Origin: Chryseotalea sanaruensis
GTDB taxonomy: Bacteria; Bacteroidota; Bacteroidia; Cytophagales; Cyclobacteriaceae
Assembly (NCBI RefSeq): GCF_003990915.1
Contig: NZ_BHXQ01000002.1
Coordinates: 248,001 to 312,000, forward strand
Reading direction: 5' to 3'
DNA: 64,000 nucleotides
Position 1 is the first letter of the stretch. The number at the start of each line of letters is the position of its first letter. The translations under genes were made by a program, and so were the position numbers. Positions 1-10,121 of the stretch are shown one piece after another. The notes beneath the pieces were generated by a model. The model saw only the letters and a program-made list of their open reading frames with translations. It did not search any database and was not told the origin of the DNA.

Positions 1-2270
1 TCAAGTGCTGTTTTCTCCTGCAGATTTAGAGCAATTCTGGCAGGTGTCAAAGCCAAACCGCTTAGTTTATCTTTATCAATACTTAAAACGAAATGCTCAA
101 TAGATCGATCGTTCCAGCTAAGTCTTTCATTTGTATTAACTTTTTGAATGCGCTTATGTTTTAGAAGTTTATCCGATAAAATCTGAGACTGGGCTTCAAG
201 TTCTTCATAATTATAACCCTTCATACTTACCTTGAAGTTTGGTAGAGACTCCCCTGAACTATTACTAAAAGCTCTTCCAACACCATAAATATTCCAGTCC
301 ACACCACCCCAATCTAATGATTGGGCAATAAGTCTGCTTTTTAGCTGGTAAGGCAACGATCCATTCTCAACCTTCTTTTCAAAAAAAATTACTATTGAAC
401 CTCTTTGTCCGGAATTTACATTTGTAATAAATTTTTTAATGCCTTGTACCGACTGGAGATAAGTCTCCATAAAACGGATAACTCTATCCATATCATTAAG
501 CGTGTTGCCCTGAGGAAGCGATGCCTCAATGTAAAGCGCAGTTCTTTGTGGATCTCTATAGCCCGACCTTTCATAAACGTCTCTTATAAAAAGTCTTAAT
601 GCACCACCCAAAATTTTATCAGTTACAGGTCTTATCTGATCCTGATAAAGTTCACTTCCTACTGTGCTGTTGTACCACTCGTGGTCATCCCACTTTGCAG
701 GTAATAGAAAAATAGGAATACCAAAGCAGAGCACTAAAAGACCAATGACAACTCTTCGGTAACTTGAAAGTATTGTTATTAGAGTTGAGTAGTTATTAAA
801 AAATTTAATTCTCATCCTCGATGCTGAACTGAATAACTTATTGTTATACGATGCGCCTGAACGAGTAAGCTTATAAAGTGCTGGTATATAAAACAGCGAC
901 ACCAAAATTGAACAGAAAAGACTTATGGCAACTATTATACAAAACTCCGTCAAGTTTTGTCTTTCTTGTTCTGGCAAAAAGAGCACCAATAACAAGGCCA
1001 TAATGGTCGTCATCGTGGCTCCTAGTACAGCGCTGTAAATACTTTTACCCGCCCTTCTTTCCAATTGATCTAACACTACAATAGCATTGTCAATAATGAG
1101 ACCGAAAGAAATTGTGATACCTGCAATGGTATAAAGGTGAATTGAGATTTTTAAAAAATAGCCGATCAGTGAAGTAATACTTAAAGTAACCAATATTCCC
1201 GTAAACAGAATTAATAAATGTCTCCAGTTTCTATATGCAATCAGTATAAAAACTAAGAGTATTAATACTGAAAGTAGTGCTCTTGTATAGTTTTTCTCAA
1301 TTTCTTTTGTTAAAAACTCCGTATCATCGTAGTCTAACTCAATAGCATAATCCAAAGGCAACTTTGCCTTAAGTTGATCCACACTTTCTTTTATTGTATT
1401 TGCAAGATCTAACCTGTTTACTCCCTCATCAGCAAATACTGATAATGAAATTGAATTTAATCCATTTACACGCTGATAATTTCTCTGCTTACTTTCTTGA
1501 ATTGAGATAGTCGCTAAATCATTTAACTGTATTAATCCTGATGTTGTTGGTAGTTTTATATGCTCTATTTCCTCAATGGATTTCAAATTGTTATCAACTT
1601 TGATAGCCAACTTTTGTCCGGAAGCTAAGAATAAAGCACCAGGAAAAAACGAACTAAACTCATCCTGAAGAATCGCATGGATTTGTGATGGCGCTATATT
1701 ATGTATGCTCAGCTTATCAACATCATAATCAACACTAATTTGAAGACCCTCTGCCCCGTAAACACTTACCTCTCTGATTCCCTGTATTAAGGAAAGTGAA
1801 TTCACGAATATTTTTCCGACAGTCTCTTTAATTTCGAAGGAAGCATACGGTGCATTGATCTTATACAGTAATATGGGTTGTTTGCTGACATCTGTTTTGC
1901 CTCGTTGTTCAATTTGAGGGTATGTTAATGCTTTATGTAACTTTGGATATAACTGACGAATACTTGATGAGACTTCAAATTTTTTAAAATCCAAATCTAC
2001 ATCCCTGTCAAAAGTTATTTCTATTGTTCCGCTATACAGTGATGATATTGAGTAAATATTTTGTATTCCACCAATTTGAGATAATACTGATTCCAAAGGT
2101 GAAGTTGCTTCTTGTTCAATCAACTCAGGGGTAGCACCGGTAAGTTGGTATGTTACAACGAGCTTTGGGAGATTGTTATCTGGATTGAGGTCAACAGAAA
2201 ATTTAGGCAAAAGCAAAATGCCAATAGCCGAGGCAAATATAAATGCAACGAGAATCTTAAAATGGCTCAA
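1..2270 (-). CDS. RND-family efflux transporter (AcrB/CusA type), partial
   Basis: Inner-membrane proton-driven efflux pump subunit; 756 full codons lie in the window and the frame is still open at base 1, so the C-terminal part is missing. Reading the minus strand gives the expected order: an N-terminal transmembrane helix with a LLPKFSVDLNPDNNLPKL segment, a porter domain starting VTYQLTGATPELIEQEATSPLE, then a block of hydrophobic helices including GLIIDNAIVVLDQLERR, which corresponds to the family's conserved GxxVDDAIVVxE helix 4. No ATG lies upstream in frame: an in-frame stop is close, and the first usable codon is TTG at 2270. It sits 74 bp downstream of the MaoC gene. No adaptor or TolC partner is in view. 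The substrate cannot be inferred. A second, unrelated RND operon lies at 25195-30742. Confidence 0.85.
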   Translation of the reverse strand, partial: MSHFKILVAFIFASAIGILLLPKFSVDLNPDNNLPKLVVTYQLTGATPELIEQEATSPLESVLSQIGGIQNIYSISSLYSGTIEITFDRDVDLDFKKFEVSSSIRQLYPKLHKALTYPQIEQRGKTDVSKQPILLYKINAPYASFEIKETVGKIFVNSLSLIQGIREVSVYGAEGLQISVDYDVDKLSIHNIAPSQIHAILQDEFSSFFPGALFLASGQKLAIKVDNNLKSIEEIEHIKLPTTSGLIQLNDLATISIQESKQRNYQRVNGLNSISLSVFADEGVNRLDLANTIKESVDQLKAKLPLDYAIELDYDDTEFLTKEIEKNYTRALLSVLILLVFILIAYRNWRHLLILFTGILVTLSITSLIGYFLKISIHLYTIAGITISFGLIIDNAIVVLDQLERRAGKSIYSAVLGATMTTIMALLLVLFLPEQERQNLTEFCIIVAISLFCSILVSLFYIPALYKLTRSGASYNNKLFSSASRMRIKFFNNYSTLITILSSYRRVVIGLLVLCFGIPIFLLPAKWDDHEWYNSTVGSELYQDQIRPVTDKILGGALRLFIRDVYERSGYRDPQRTALYIEASLPQGNTLNDMDRVIRFMETYLQSVQGIKKFITNVNSGQRGSIVIFFEKKVENGSLPYQLKSRLIAQSLDWGGVDWNIYGVGRAFSNSSGESLPNFKVSMKGYNYEELEAQSQILSDKLLKHKRIQKVNTNERLSWNDRSIEHFVLSIDKDKLSGLALTPARIALNLQEKTAL

Positions 2271-2344
2271 TGAGTTAAATTATAGAAATCAATATACTAA
2301 CAAATTAGTCAATCTCTGATTACCTAAAGTTTAGTTTGTAACAA

Positions 2345-2812
2345 CTAAGATTGATTAAAATGATATAGAAACACAATTGTCCCAGTAAATGCAGGCTTAG
2401 GATTATCTTTGATCTCAAGCGTAACTTCCATTTCAGTTTTAGCTATGCCTCGTAAATTGGTTAACGCCGAAAGCTTTACTCTTAGTCGAACCTCACTATT
2501 GACTAATACGGCCTGATTGAACTTAAGCTTTTCGATGCCATAGTTCACCAACATTTTTACATTTTTAATATCGGCTATCTCCTCCCACAAATATGGAACC
2601 AGCGAAAGAGTTAAATAACCATGCGCAATGGTTGATTTAAACTGACTTTGGGAAGCTCTCTCGGGATCTGTATGTATCCATTGGTGATCTAGGGTGGCAT
2701 CTGCAAACTTATTAATCTGCTCTTGTGTAATGGTCAGGTAATTGGATACACCCAACTCAAGGCCTATGTGCTTTTCAAATTCAGCGATACTACCAACAGA
2801 AAATTTACTCAT
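2345..2812 (-). CDS. MaoC-like hot-dog dehydratase
   Basis: 155-aa single hot-dog domain protein of the MaoC/(R)-enoyl-CoA hydratase family. The catalytic signature is visible: Asp42 and His47 in the DHQWIHTD stretch, followed by the TIAHGYLTLSL helix that lines the acyl pocket. Family members hydrate trans-2-enoyl-CoA thioesters to (R)-3-hydroxyacyl-CoA; some act on other acyl-CoAs, so the substrate is open. It is free-standing, not fused to a dehydrogenase. It lies between the infB terminator and the RND gene on the same strand, and nothing in the context fixes its pathway. Confidence 0.85.
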   Translation of the reverse strand: MSKFSVGSIAEFEKHIGLELGVSNYLTITQEQINKFADATLDHQWIHTDPERASQSQFKSTIAHGYLTLSLVPYLWEEIADIKNVKMLVNYGIEKLKFNQAVLVNSEVRLRVKLSALTNLRGIAKTEMEVTLEIKDNPKPAFTGTIVFLYHFNQS

Positions 2813-2916
2813 TTAGGGAAGTTTGTATAAGTAAGGTAGCAAGTTTTTAATTCAGATTAAACTTTGCCGTATAATAATTGCATCACTTGTAAGGGGGAAT
2901 GAATATCTAAAAATAA

Positions 2917-2948
2917 AAAAGCCTTTCTGAAAAATCAGAAAGGCTTTT
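2917..2948 (-). terminator. Rho-independent terminator of the rimP-nusA-infB operon
   Basis: Perfect 14-bp stem (2917-2930 with 2935-2948) around a 4-nt loop. Read on the minus strand it follows the infB stop by about 20 nt and is trailed by a T-rich run (TTTTTTATTTTT). Confidence 0.9.
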
Positions 2949-2967
2949 ACTTTTATAAAAACTGAGA

Positions 2968-5751
2968 TTATAACGTTCTCTTCACTTCTCTCATTTCGTA
3001 GCTTTCAATTACATCGCCTACGAGTATGTCATCAAAACCATCAATACGGATACCGCAATCAAAGCCTGTACGTACTTCGCTTGCATCGTCTTTCATACGC
3101 TTCAATGAACTTAGTTTACCGGCATAAGTAACTATACCATCTCGAATTAATCGCATAGGATTACTACGCTTGATAGAACCATCGGTTACCATACAACCTG
3201 CAATGGTACCTACTTTAGAAATCTTGAATACCTCACGCACTTCTGCATTACCCACAATGACTTCTTCTTCCTGAGGTGCCAACATGCCTTCCATCGCAGC
3301 CTTCACTTCGTTGATGGCATCATAGATGATTGAGTACATACGTATCTCAATCTCTTCATTCTCAGCTAAACGTTTAGCTGAACCTGAAGGACGCACCTGG
3401 AAACCAATGATGATCGCATCAGAAGCTGAAGCTAACAACACATCAGATTCTGAGATCTGACCAACACCACGGTGGATGATGGCTACTTGTACTTCAGCTG
3501 TTGATAATTTCAACAATGAATCTGACAAGGCTTCAACTGAACCATCCACGTCACCTTTAACAATAACATTCAATTGCTTGAACGAACCTATTGCTAAACG
3601 CCTACCAATTTCATCAAGTGTAATGTGCTTACGTGTACGTATGCTTTGTTCACGCTGTAATTGTGAGCGCTTACCTGCTAATTCTCTTGCCTCACGGTCA
3701 GTTTCCATGATCTGGAATTTCTCACCTGCTTGTGGTGCCCCTTCCAAACCAAGTACAACTACCGGTGTAGATGGCCCTGCCTCTTTTACCTTTTTACCAG
3801 TGTCGTCAAACATCGCTTTTACACGACCGTAATTCGCACCGGCAACCATAATATCACCAACCTTTAAAGTCCCGGCTTGCACCATGATGGTGGCAACATA
3901 ACCACGGCCTTTATCCAATGAAGCTTCAACAACTGAACCAACCGCTGGTTTGTCAGGGTTTGCTTTCAAGTTTAATATTTCTGCTTCCAGTAAAACTTTC
4001 TCTAATAGATCTTCAATACCTTGTCCGCTTTTCGCAGAAACTTCCTGGCACTGATATTTACCACCCCACTCCTCTACAAGAATGTTATTCTTCGAAAGTG
4101 ATTCACGAACCTTATCAGGGTTTGCTGTTGGCTTATCAATTTTATTAATCGCAATAACAATAGGTACACCAGCAACCTGTGCGTGGTTAATTGCCTCTTT
4201 TGTTTGCGGCATCACATCATCATCAGCAGCCACTACAATAATAGCAATGTCAGTAAGTTTTGCACCACGGGCACGCATCGCTGTAAAGGCTTCGTGACCT
4301 GGAGTATCAAGGAATGCAATTTTGTTACCCTTCTTAGTTATAACATCATACGCACCAATGTGCTGCGTGATACCACCTGCTTCCGATGCTGTAACTTTTG
4401 TTTTACGGATGTAGTCAAGCAAGGATGTTTTACCGTGATCAACGTGACCCATGATGGTTACAATCGGTGCTCTGTCTTGTAAATCCTCTTCAGCATCATT
4501 TGATTCCTCAACACCTGTTTCATCTTCAGTAGAGATAAACTGAATTTCATATCCAAATTCATCTGCAATTACTGTTATCGCTTCTGCATCCAGACGTTGG
4601 TTAATAGATACGAACATGCCCAAACCTAAACAAGTTGAGATAACATCGTTAACAGAAACGTCCATCATTGAAGCAAGGTCATTAGCAGAGATAAACTCTG
4701 TCACCTTTAGAATTTTTGATTCCTTTTGTTCTTCAATGGCACGTTGCTCTGCTGCATCTGTATAAGCCTGACGCTTTTCCTTTCTATACTTAGCACCTGT
4801 TGCTTTTTTAGCACCACCTCCACTAAGTTTAGCAAGGGTTGCCTTAATTTTTTCCTGAATTTCCTGCTCTGTAGGTTCTGCCTTAGGGGTACGTGGTGAC
4901 TGCTGTTGTTGCGGTCTGTTACCACCTCCACGCTGAAATTGCTGTGGTCTGTTGCCACCACCTTGTCCTTGCTGATTTGGTGGTGCATTAGAAATTCTTT
5001 TACGCGGACGCTTATGTTTATCATCGCGCACATCAGATGATGCGACAGGATCTTTTTTCTTTTCAGAAGGTAATTGAATTTTACCCAATACATTCAAGCC
5101 TTGAAGTTTTTCTGCTGTTGCTTTTATAACCTCTTGCGGTTTCTCTTCAGGCGCTTTTTCAGCGACAACCGGCTTAGGTGCATCCGGTATTTTTTCTTCT
5201 TTAACTTCTTTAGCCTTCTCGACAACTGGTGGTACAACCTTTACTTCTGGTTTAGGTTTTACCTCAGCTACTGGTGCAGGTTCTGGTGCCTTCTCTTTCT
5301 TAACAGGCTCTTCTTTCTTCGCCTTCGGTTTAGGTTCCAGGTCAATTTTATCAACAACCTTTAATCCTTCTAATTTAGGTTTCTCAACCTCTACCTTGGT
5401 AGATGGTTGTGGCTTAGGTTCCTCCTTAGGCTTCACCTCTTTTGCACCAATATTCTTTATCAGAATACTTTCTTCGTCTTCAGCCTTCTTTTTATGAACT
5501 TCCTTCTCAGGCTCAATTACTACATTCTCGATATGCTTGATACCAATTTGCAAATTGGATGCTTCGAGTTTTTCAGTTGCAGATGAGGCATACTCTTTAG
5601 AAAGCAATGCATATTGCTCAGGAGTAAGCTTAGCGTTAGGGTTGTTTTCAACCACATGGCCTTTATTCGCCAAAAACTCTATTATGGTGTGCAATCCCAC
5701 GTTGAGTTTTCGCGCTGCCTGGCTCGCCCTTATCATCTTATCTTCTGCCAT
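2968..5751 (-). CDS. infB: Translation initiation factor IF-2
   Basis: 927-aa GTPase that places fMet-tRNA on the 30S subunit and promotes subunit joining. Residues about 5-55 form the IF2_N domain ([12 protein letters not shown]...). Residues about 60-330 are a long low-complexity linker rich in Lys, Glu and Pro, with Gln/Gly/Arg-rich repeats near 270-290. The G domain starts near residue 428 with G1 GHVDHGKT (about 432-439), G3 DTPGH and G4 NKID, followed by the usual EF-Tu-like domain 2, IF-2 domain 3 and C-terminal fMet-tRNA binding domain. The length and the extended charged linker are normal for Bacteroidota. It is the last gene of the rimP-nusA-infB operon, 71 nt after nusA and directly before a strong terminator. 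Confidence 0.98.
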   Translation of the reverse strand: MAEDKMIRASQAARKLNVGLHTIIEFLANKGHVVENNPNAKLTPEQYALLSKEYASSATEKLEASNLQIGIKHIENVVIEPEKEVHKKKAEDEESILIKNIGAKEVKPKEEPKPQPSTKVEVEKPKLEGLKVVDKIDLEPKPKAKKEEPVKKEKAPEPAPVAEVKPKPEVKVVPPVVEKAKEVKEEKIPDAPKPVVAEKAPEEKPQEVIKATAEKLQGLNVLGKIQLPSEKKKDPVASSDVRDDKHKRPRKRISNAPPNQQGQGGGNRPQQFQRGGGNRPQQQQSPRTPKAEPTEQEIQEKIKATLAKLSGGGAKKATGAKYRKEKRQAYTDAAEQRAIEEQKESKILKVTEFISANDLASMMDVSVNDVISTCLGLGMFVSINQRLDAEAITVIADEFGYEIQFISTEDETGVEESNDAEEDLQDRAPIVTIMGHVDHGKTSLLDYIRKTKVTASEAGGITQHIGAYDVITKKGNKIAFLDTPGHEAFTAMRARGAKLTDIAIIVVAADDDVMPQTKEAINHAQVAGVPIVIAINKIDKPTANPDKVRESLSKNNILVEEWGGKYQCQEVSAKSGQGIEDLLEKVLLEAEILNLKANPDKPAVGSVVEASLDKGRGYVATIMVQAGTLKVGDIMVAGANYGRVKAMFDDTGKKVKEAGPSTPVVVLGLEGAPQAGEKFQIMETDREARELAGKRSQLQREQSIRTRKHITLDEIGRRLAIGSFKQLNVIVKGDVDGSVEALSDSLLKLSTAEVQVAIIHRGVGQISESDVLLASASDAIIIGFQVRPSGSAKRLAENEEIEIRMYSIIYDAINEVKAAMEGMLAPQEEEVIVGNAEVREVFKISKVGTIAGCMVTDGSIKRSNPMRLIRDGIVTYAGKLSSLKRMKDDASEVRTGFDCGIRIDGFDDILVGDVIESYEMREVKRTL

Positions 5752-5822
5752 ACTGTAAGTTTGCTCTTTTTTCGCGTAAAGCGGTTTTGTTTTTGTTAAA
5801 AATCGATGGATTATCTAAAAAT

Positions 5823-7067
5823 CTATTCGAATTCTTTCTTCAATACTCCAAGAACCTGCTCTACAGTTTCTTCTTCTAAATCTGTTCTGCGCACTAGCTC
5901 TTCTTTTGATAGGGCTAGTACACTTTTTGCTGTGTCTAAACCGATGCGTTTTAATTCATCGATAATCCAGCTTTCAATTTCGTCAGAGAATTCAACAAGA
6001 TCAACATCTTCATCAAGCATGCCTTCTTCAACATCTCTGAATACATCTATCTCGTAGCCAACCAAACGGCTTGCCAACTTGATGTTTAAACCACCTTTAC
6101 CAATAGCCAATGACACTTGATCGGGCTTAAGGAATACAGAAATACGTCCGTTCTCCTTATCCGCTTTTATACTGGTGATCTTAGCAGGGCTTAATGCACG
6201 CTGCACGTAAAGCTCCAGGTTTTCTGTATAGTTAATAACATCGATATTCTCATTCTGCAATTCACGCACAATAGAATGAATACGAGATCCCTTCATACCC
6301 ACACAAGCACCTACGGGATCTATGCGGTCATCGTAAGATTCCACAGCAACCTTGGCACGCTCACCTGGCTCACGGACAGCATTCTTAATGGTGATTAAAC
6401 CATCATACACTTCTGGCACCTCCTGCTCAAATAAACGCTCGATAAAAACAGGCGATGTTCTTGATAAAATGATTTTAGGATTACCATTTATCATTTCAAC
6501 TTTATGAACAATTGCACGCACGTTTTCACCCTTGCGGTAGCGGTCTTTATGAATTTGTTCGCTACGCGGAATAGCAATTTCGTTACCTTCTGCGTCAATC
6601 AACAAAACCTCGCGGCTAAGAACCTGGTATACTTCCCCAGTGATGATTTCGCCAACCAGATCTTTATATTTCTGAAATAAAATATCTTTTTCAAGGTCTT
6701 TTACCTTCTGAATTAAGGTTTGACGGGCAGTGGTAACTGCTCTTCTTCCAAAATCCTCAATGTACATTTGTTCAGAAACCTCTTCACCCACTTCAAAATC
6801 AGGCTCGATTTTACGTGCATCTGTCAGGCTGATTTTATCGTGATCCCAGATGTCTTCAGAATTATCGTCAACAATTTCGCGGACACGGTAAATCTCCAAG
6901 TCACCTTTATCGGCATTGATAATGATATCGAAGTTGCTATCCTCTACAAATTTCTTGCGAATCATGTTACGGAATACATCTTCCAGGATACGAATCATCG
7001 TAGGTCTGTCAATGTTTTTCTGCTTCGCGAATTCTGCAAATGATGAAATTAATTCATGCGCGTCCAT
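5823..7067 (-). CDS. nusA: Transcription termination/antitermination factor NusA
   Basis: 414-aa RNA-polymerase-binding factor modulating pausing, termination and antitermination. Visible order: N-terminal polymerase-binding domain (about 1-125), S1 domain (about 130-200, GEIITGEVYQV), two KH domains (about 205-345, with DPVGACVGMKGSRI and SLAIGKGGLNIKLA), then an acidic tail with a single helix-hairpin-helix-like repeat (about 355-414). The E. coli-type duplicated C-terminal repeats are not present. It starts 8 nt after rimP and precedes infB, the canonical order. Confidence 0.97.
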   Translation of the reverse strand: MDAHELISSFAEFAKQKNIDRPTMIRILEDVFRNMIRKKFVEDSNFDIIINADKGDLEIYRVREIVDDNSEDIWDHDKISLTDARKIEPDFEVGEEVSEQMYIEDFGRRAVTTARQTLIQKVKDLEKDILFQKYKDLVGEIITGEVYQVLSREVLLIDAEGNEIAIPRSEQIHKDRYRKGENVRAIVHKVEMINGNPKIILSRTSPVFIERLFEQEVPEVYDGLITIKNAVREPGERAKVAVESYDDRIDPVGACVGMKGSRIHSIVRELQNENIDVINYTENLELYVQRALSPAKITSIKADKENGRISVFLKPDQVSLAIGKGGLNIKLASRLVGYEIDVFRDVEEGMLDEDVDLVEFSDEIESWIIDELKRIGLDTAKSVLALSKEELVRRTDLEEETVEQVLGVLKKEFE

Positions 7068-7075
7068 TGCTGTTT

Positions 7076-7546
7076 TTATTTAAAGGAAACTGTCACAAAT
7101 GCTTTATCTATTAATTCAAAAGGAATGGTTAAATCCTTCTCTTCTGCTTTTTTTCCTTTACCACTTTTTTGTGAAAGGGTAATGGCACTTTCTGTTACCG
7201 CTGTAAGTGTACCTTCTGCAGGTGTATTTTCTTCTTTCACCTTAACTTTTAGTGTACGGCCAATATTTTTCTTGTATTGTCGGTGTAACTTCAGCGGCTG
7301 ATCTAGTCCTGGAGTAGTTACCTCAAGTAAATAATTCTCATCTACCTCAGGTTGTTCATCCAGGCTTTCAGAGAGTTTTCTGCTCAAATTAGCGCAGTCC
7401 TCAATAGAAACTCCGTCATCACCATCCAACACAACCAATATTTTACCTGGCTTACGTTTCATAACAGCGCTTACCTCAACGATAAATAAACTATCGTTGC
7501 TCAATAGGCCTTCCGCAAGTTGTCGTATGTTATCTGCCAGATCCAT
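7076..7546 (-). CDS. rimP: Ribosome maturation factor RimP
   Basis: 156-aa 30S assembly factor. It has the two-domain RimP layout: an N-terminal alpha/beta domain with the conserved LLEVTTPGLDQPL segment (the family's EVSSPGxxRPL motif) and a C-terminal SH3-like barrel (about 88-156). First gene of the operon with nusA and infB. A promoter (7610-7639) and a leader hairpin (7562-7587) lie directly upstream. Confidence 0.96.
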   Translation of the reverse strand: MDLADNIRQLAEGLLSNDSLFIVEVSAVMKRKPGKILVVLDGDDGVSIEDCANLSRKLSESLDEQPEVDENYLLEVTTPGLDQPLKLHRQYKKNIGRTLKVKVKEENTPAEGTLTAVTESAITLSQKSGKGKKAEEKDLTIPFELIDKAFVTVSFK

Positions 7547-7561
7547 AAAAGTTGAAAATCA

Positions 7562-7587
7562 AAGAGGGGACTTTAAGGTCCCCTCTT
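7562..7587 (-). terminator. GC-rich hairpin in the rimP leader (attenuator, or terminator of the upstream gene)
   Basis: 10-bp perfect stem (7562-7571 with 7578-7587) with a 6-nt loop. It lies 15 nt before the rimP ATG and downstream of the promoter at 7610-7639, so it would be in the operon's 5' leader. A weak T-rich stretch follows on the minus strand, so it could also stop read-through from the UDP-glucuronate decarboxylase gene. Confidence 0.65.
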
Positions 7588-7609
7588 GACAATTTCATAG
7601 AAAGTGCTG

Positions 7610-7639
7610 CAAATGTAGCTCTTTTTTCATTTATGGCAA
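7610..7639 (-). promoter_or_regulatory. Bacteroidota-type promoter for rimP-nusA-infB
   Basis: On the minus strand TTG (7639-7637) is followed by exactly 19 nt and then TACATTTG (7617-7610), matching the -33 TTG / -7 TAnnTTTG consensus of the Bacteroidota primary sigma factor. The predicted start site is near 7603. Confidence 0.75.
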
Positions 7640-7684
7640 AATTATGCCAACTAAAGTTCTGCTGTTACCAGCCTATTTCTAGTG

Positions 7685-8677
7685 TTATCGAATGTATTTA
7701 TCAAAATCCTTATGCTCCCGCTGGTACAAAACTTCAGTTGGCAAGGTTTTAAAATACTCATAGGTAATTTTCAAACCTTCAGCACGCGAAACTTTGGGAG
7801 TCCAGCCAAGAAGACTTTTAGCAAGTGTTATGTCCGGTTGGCGCTGCTTGGGATCGTCCTTTGGTAGTTCCTTAAATATTATTTTTTGATCCGTGCCCGT
7901 AAGTTTAATAATCTCCTCAGCAAACTGAAGAATGGTGATTTCATCAGGATTACCAATGTTAACTGGTAAATGATAATCAGACATAAGTAAACGGTAAATG
8001 CCCTCCACCTGATCGTCAACATAACAGAAAGACCTGGTTTGTGAGCCATCACCAAAAACAGTAAGGTCTTCACCCCTTAAAGCCTGTCCAATAAAGGCTG
8101 GCAACACTCGCCCATCATTCAGGCGCATGCGTGGACCGTAAGTATTAAATATGCGCAGTATACGCGTGTCTACTTTATGATATGTATGATAAGCCATCGT
8201 CATCGCTTCTTGAAAACGCTTGGCTTCATCATAGACACCACGTGGGCCTATAGGATTTACATTACCATAGTACTCTTCAGTCTGAGGATGTACTAGTGGA
8301 TCCCCATATACCTCAGAGGTTGATGCAATAAGAATTCTCGATTTTTTATCGCGAGCCAAACCCAATAGGTTGTGTATTCCCAATGATCCAACTTTTAAGG
8401 TCTGAATTGGAATTTTCAGGTAATCAATCGGGCTTGCTGGCGAAGCAAAATGAAGAATGTAATCCAATTGCCCAGAAACATGTACAAAGTTTGAAACATC
8501 GTGATGATAGAATTCAAAATCAGGGTGTTTAAACAAGTGTTCTATATTACGCAGATCGCCTGTTATCAAATTATCCATGGCAATAACATGCATGCCCTCT
8601 TTAATGAACCTTTCGCACAAATGCGATCCTAAAAAACCGGCTGCGCCCGTTATGAGTATTCTTTTCTTATTTGCCAT
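7685..8677 (-). CDS. UDP-glucuronate decarboxylase (UDP-xylose synthase)
   Basis: 330-aa extended short-chain dehydrogenase/reductase that converts UDP-glucuronate to UDP-xylose with bound NAD+. Visible: N-terminal Rossmann motif GAAGFLGSH, the [11 protein letters not shown] segment typical of UXS enzymes, the catalytic YDEAKRF (Tyr-x3-Lys), and the NTYGPRM and [13 protein letters not shown] segments. It overlaps ugd upstream by 11 bp, so the product of ugd is the substrate of this enzyme. UDP-xylose probably feeds capsule, O-antigen or exopolysaccharide synthesis; no glycosyltransferase is adjacent. Confidence 0.94.
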   Translation of the reverse strand: MANKKRILITGAAGFLGSHLCERFIKEGMHVIAMDNLITGDLRNIEHLFKHPDFEFYHHDVSNFVHVSGQLDYILHFASPASPIDYLKIPIQTLKVGSLGIHNLLGLARDKKSRILIASTSEVYGDPLVHPQTEEYYGNVNPIGPRGVYDEAKRFQEAMTMAYHTYHKVDTRILRIFNTYGPRMRLNDGRVLPAFIGQALRGEDLTVFGDGSQTRSFCYVDDQVEGIYRLLMSDYHLPVNIGNPDEITILQFAEEIIKLTGTDQKIIFKELPKDDPKQRQPDITLAKSLLGWTPKVSRAEGLKITYEYFKTLPTEVLYQREHKDFDKYIR

Positions 8678-9983
8678 TGATAACCTCTCTTCCTATGCTG
8701 TAATATGTATAACCTAACTCACGCATTTGCTGTAAGTCGTAAAGATTTCTTCCATCAAAAATTGCCTTATTATTAAGCAGCGTTGATAGTTTCTCAAAAT
8801 CCGGTGTTCTGAATTCCGGCCATTCAGTTGCTATAAAAAGTGCATCAGCATCTTTAGCTGCCTCATAAGGATTTTCGCAGAACTGTATCTTACTACCAAA
8901 AATTGTTTTCACATTCTCCATCGCTTCAGGATCACTTACCTTTACAATAGCTCCTTCACTTAAAAGTGATTCTATATTTTCTAAAGCAGGTGCCTCTCTT
9001 ATGTCGTCAGTATGGGGTTTAAAAGCCAATCCCCAAACAGCTACTGTTTTACCTTCTAAACTGTTTTTAAAATAATGCTTGATGGCTGCTATCAGTTTAG
9101 TTTTTTGAGATGCGTTAACATCCATCACAGCATTTAATATTTTAAAATCGTACGCGGCATCTTTAGAAGACTTGGCTAAAGCCTGCACATCTTTTGGAAA
9201 GCAGCTGCCACCATAACCTATACCTGGAAAAAGAAAGCGTTTACCTATTCTGCTATCAGTTCCAATTCCCTTTCTAACAGCATCAACATCTGCACCCATT
9301 AACTCACAAAGATTAGCAATCTCATTCATGAAAGTGATTTTGGTTGCCAAAAAGGAGTTAGCTGCATATTTAGTAAGCTCTGCAGAACGTTCATCCATAA
9401 AGATGATAGGATTGCCCTGTCTTACAAATGGTGCATATAATTGCTCCATTACTTTTTTTGCCTTCTCTGAGGTTGTACCGATGACAACACGATCAGGTTT
9501 CATAAAATCTTCAACGGCTACCCCTTCTCTTAAAAACTCAGGGTTAGACACTACGCTAAACTCAACTTTTGCATTAGCAGCAATACGGTCGCGAACCCTC
9601 TCTGCTGTACCAACCGGAACAGTGCTCTTGTCAACAATTACACTAAAAGATCTTAATAAAGGCCCTAAATCATCAGCAACTTTCAATATGTATTTTAAGT
9701 CAGCTGATCCATCTTCACCTGGAGGAGTGGGCAGTGCTAAAAAAATTATTTGAGCATCCTTAATGCCTTCAGCCAGGTCTGTGGTAAAAAATAGTCTTTG
9801 TTGCTTAAGATTTCTTTCAAATAGCTGCTCAAGGCCTGGCTCGTATATGGTAATCTTTCCTGATTTGAGTTTCTCTACTTTATTAATATCTATATCGACA
9901 CAAGTGACGGTGTTGCCTGTTTCTGCAAAACACGTACCTGTCACCAGTCCAACATATCCTGTTCCTATTACCGCTATTTTCAT
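8667..9983 (-). CDS. ugd: UDP-glucose 6-dehydrogenase
   Basis: 438-aa NAD-dependent enzyme oxidising UDP-glucose to UDP-glucuronate in two steps. The Rossmann motif [10 protein letters not shown] is at the N terminus, the catalytic Cys is in GGSCFPKD, and the C-terminal UDP-binding domain carries [18 protein letters not shown]. Length is normal. It overlaps the downstream UDP-glucuronate decarboxylase gene by 11 bp; the pair forms a UDP-xylose module. It is divergent from the acyl-CoA dehydrogenase gene. Confidence 0.96.
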   Translation of the reverse strand: MKIAVIGTGYVGLVTGTCFAETGNTVTCVDIDINKVEKLKSGKITIYEPGLEQLFERNLKQQRLFFTTDLAEGIKDAQIIFLALPTPPGEDGSADLKYILKVADDLGPLLRSFSVIVDKSTVPVGTAERVRDRIAANAKVEFSVVSNPEFLREGVAVEDFMKPDRVVIGTTSEKAKKVMEQLYAPFVRQGNPIIFMDERSAELTKYAANSFLATKITFMNEIANLCELMGADVDAVRKGIGTDSRIGKRFLFPGIGYGGSCFPKDVQALAKSSKDAAYDFKILNAVMDVNASQKTKLIAAIKHYFKNSLEGKTVAVWGLAFKPHTDDIREAPALENIESLLSEGAIVKVSDPEAMENVKTIFGSKIQFCENPYEAAKDADALFIATEWPEFRTPDFEKLSTLLNNKAIFDGRNLYDLQQMRELGYTYYSIGREVINGK

Positions 9984-10071
9984 TTTATCAGATTTGAGGT
10001 GCGAAAATACTCATTAAGGCAATGATTTTTAGTGATGAACATCATCAGTTACTGACCAAACTAACATTCGT

Positions 10072-10101
10072 TTGTAAAACAACACAATATCTATACCTTT
10101 G
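10072..10101 (+). promoter_or_regulatory. Bacteroidota-type promoter for the acyl-CoA dehydrogenase gene
   Basis: TTG (10072-10074), 19-nt spacer, TACCTTTG (10094-10101), 20 nt before the ATG at 10122. Confidence 0.75.
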
Positions 10102-10121
10102 AAGTCTATTTATTAAAGAAC

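Noticed and set aside
3476..5364. Several plus-strand ORFs opposite infB
   Set aside because: They mirror the biased codons of infB, have no family resemblance and no promoters; treated as shadows.
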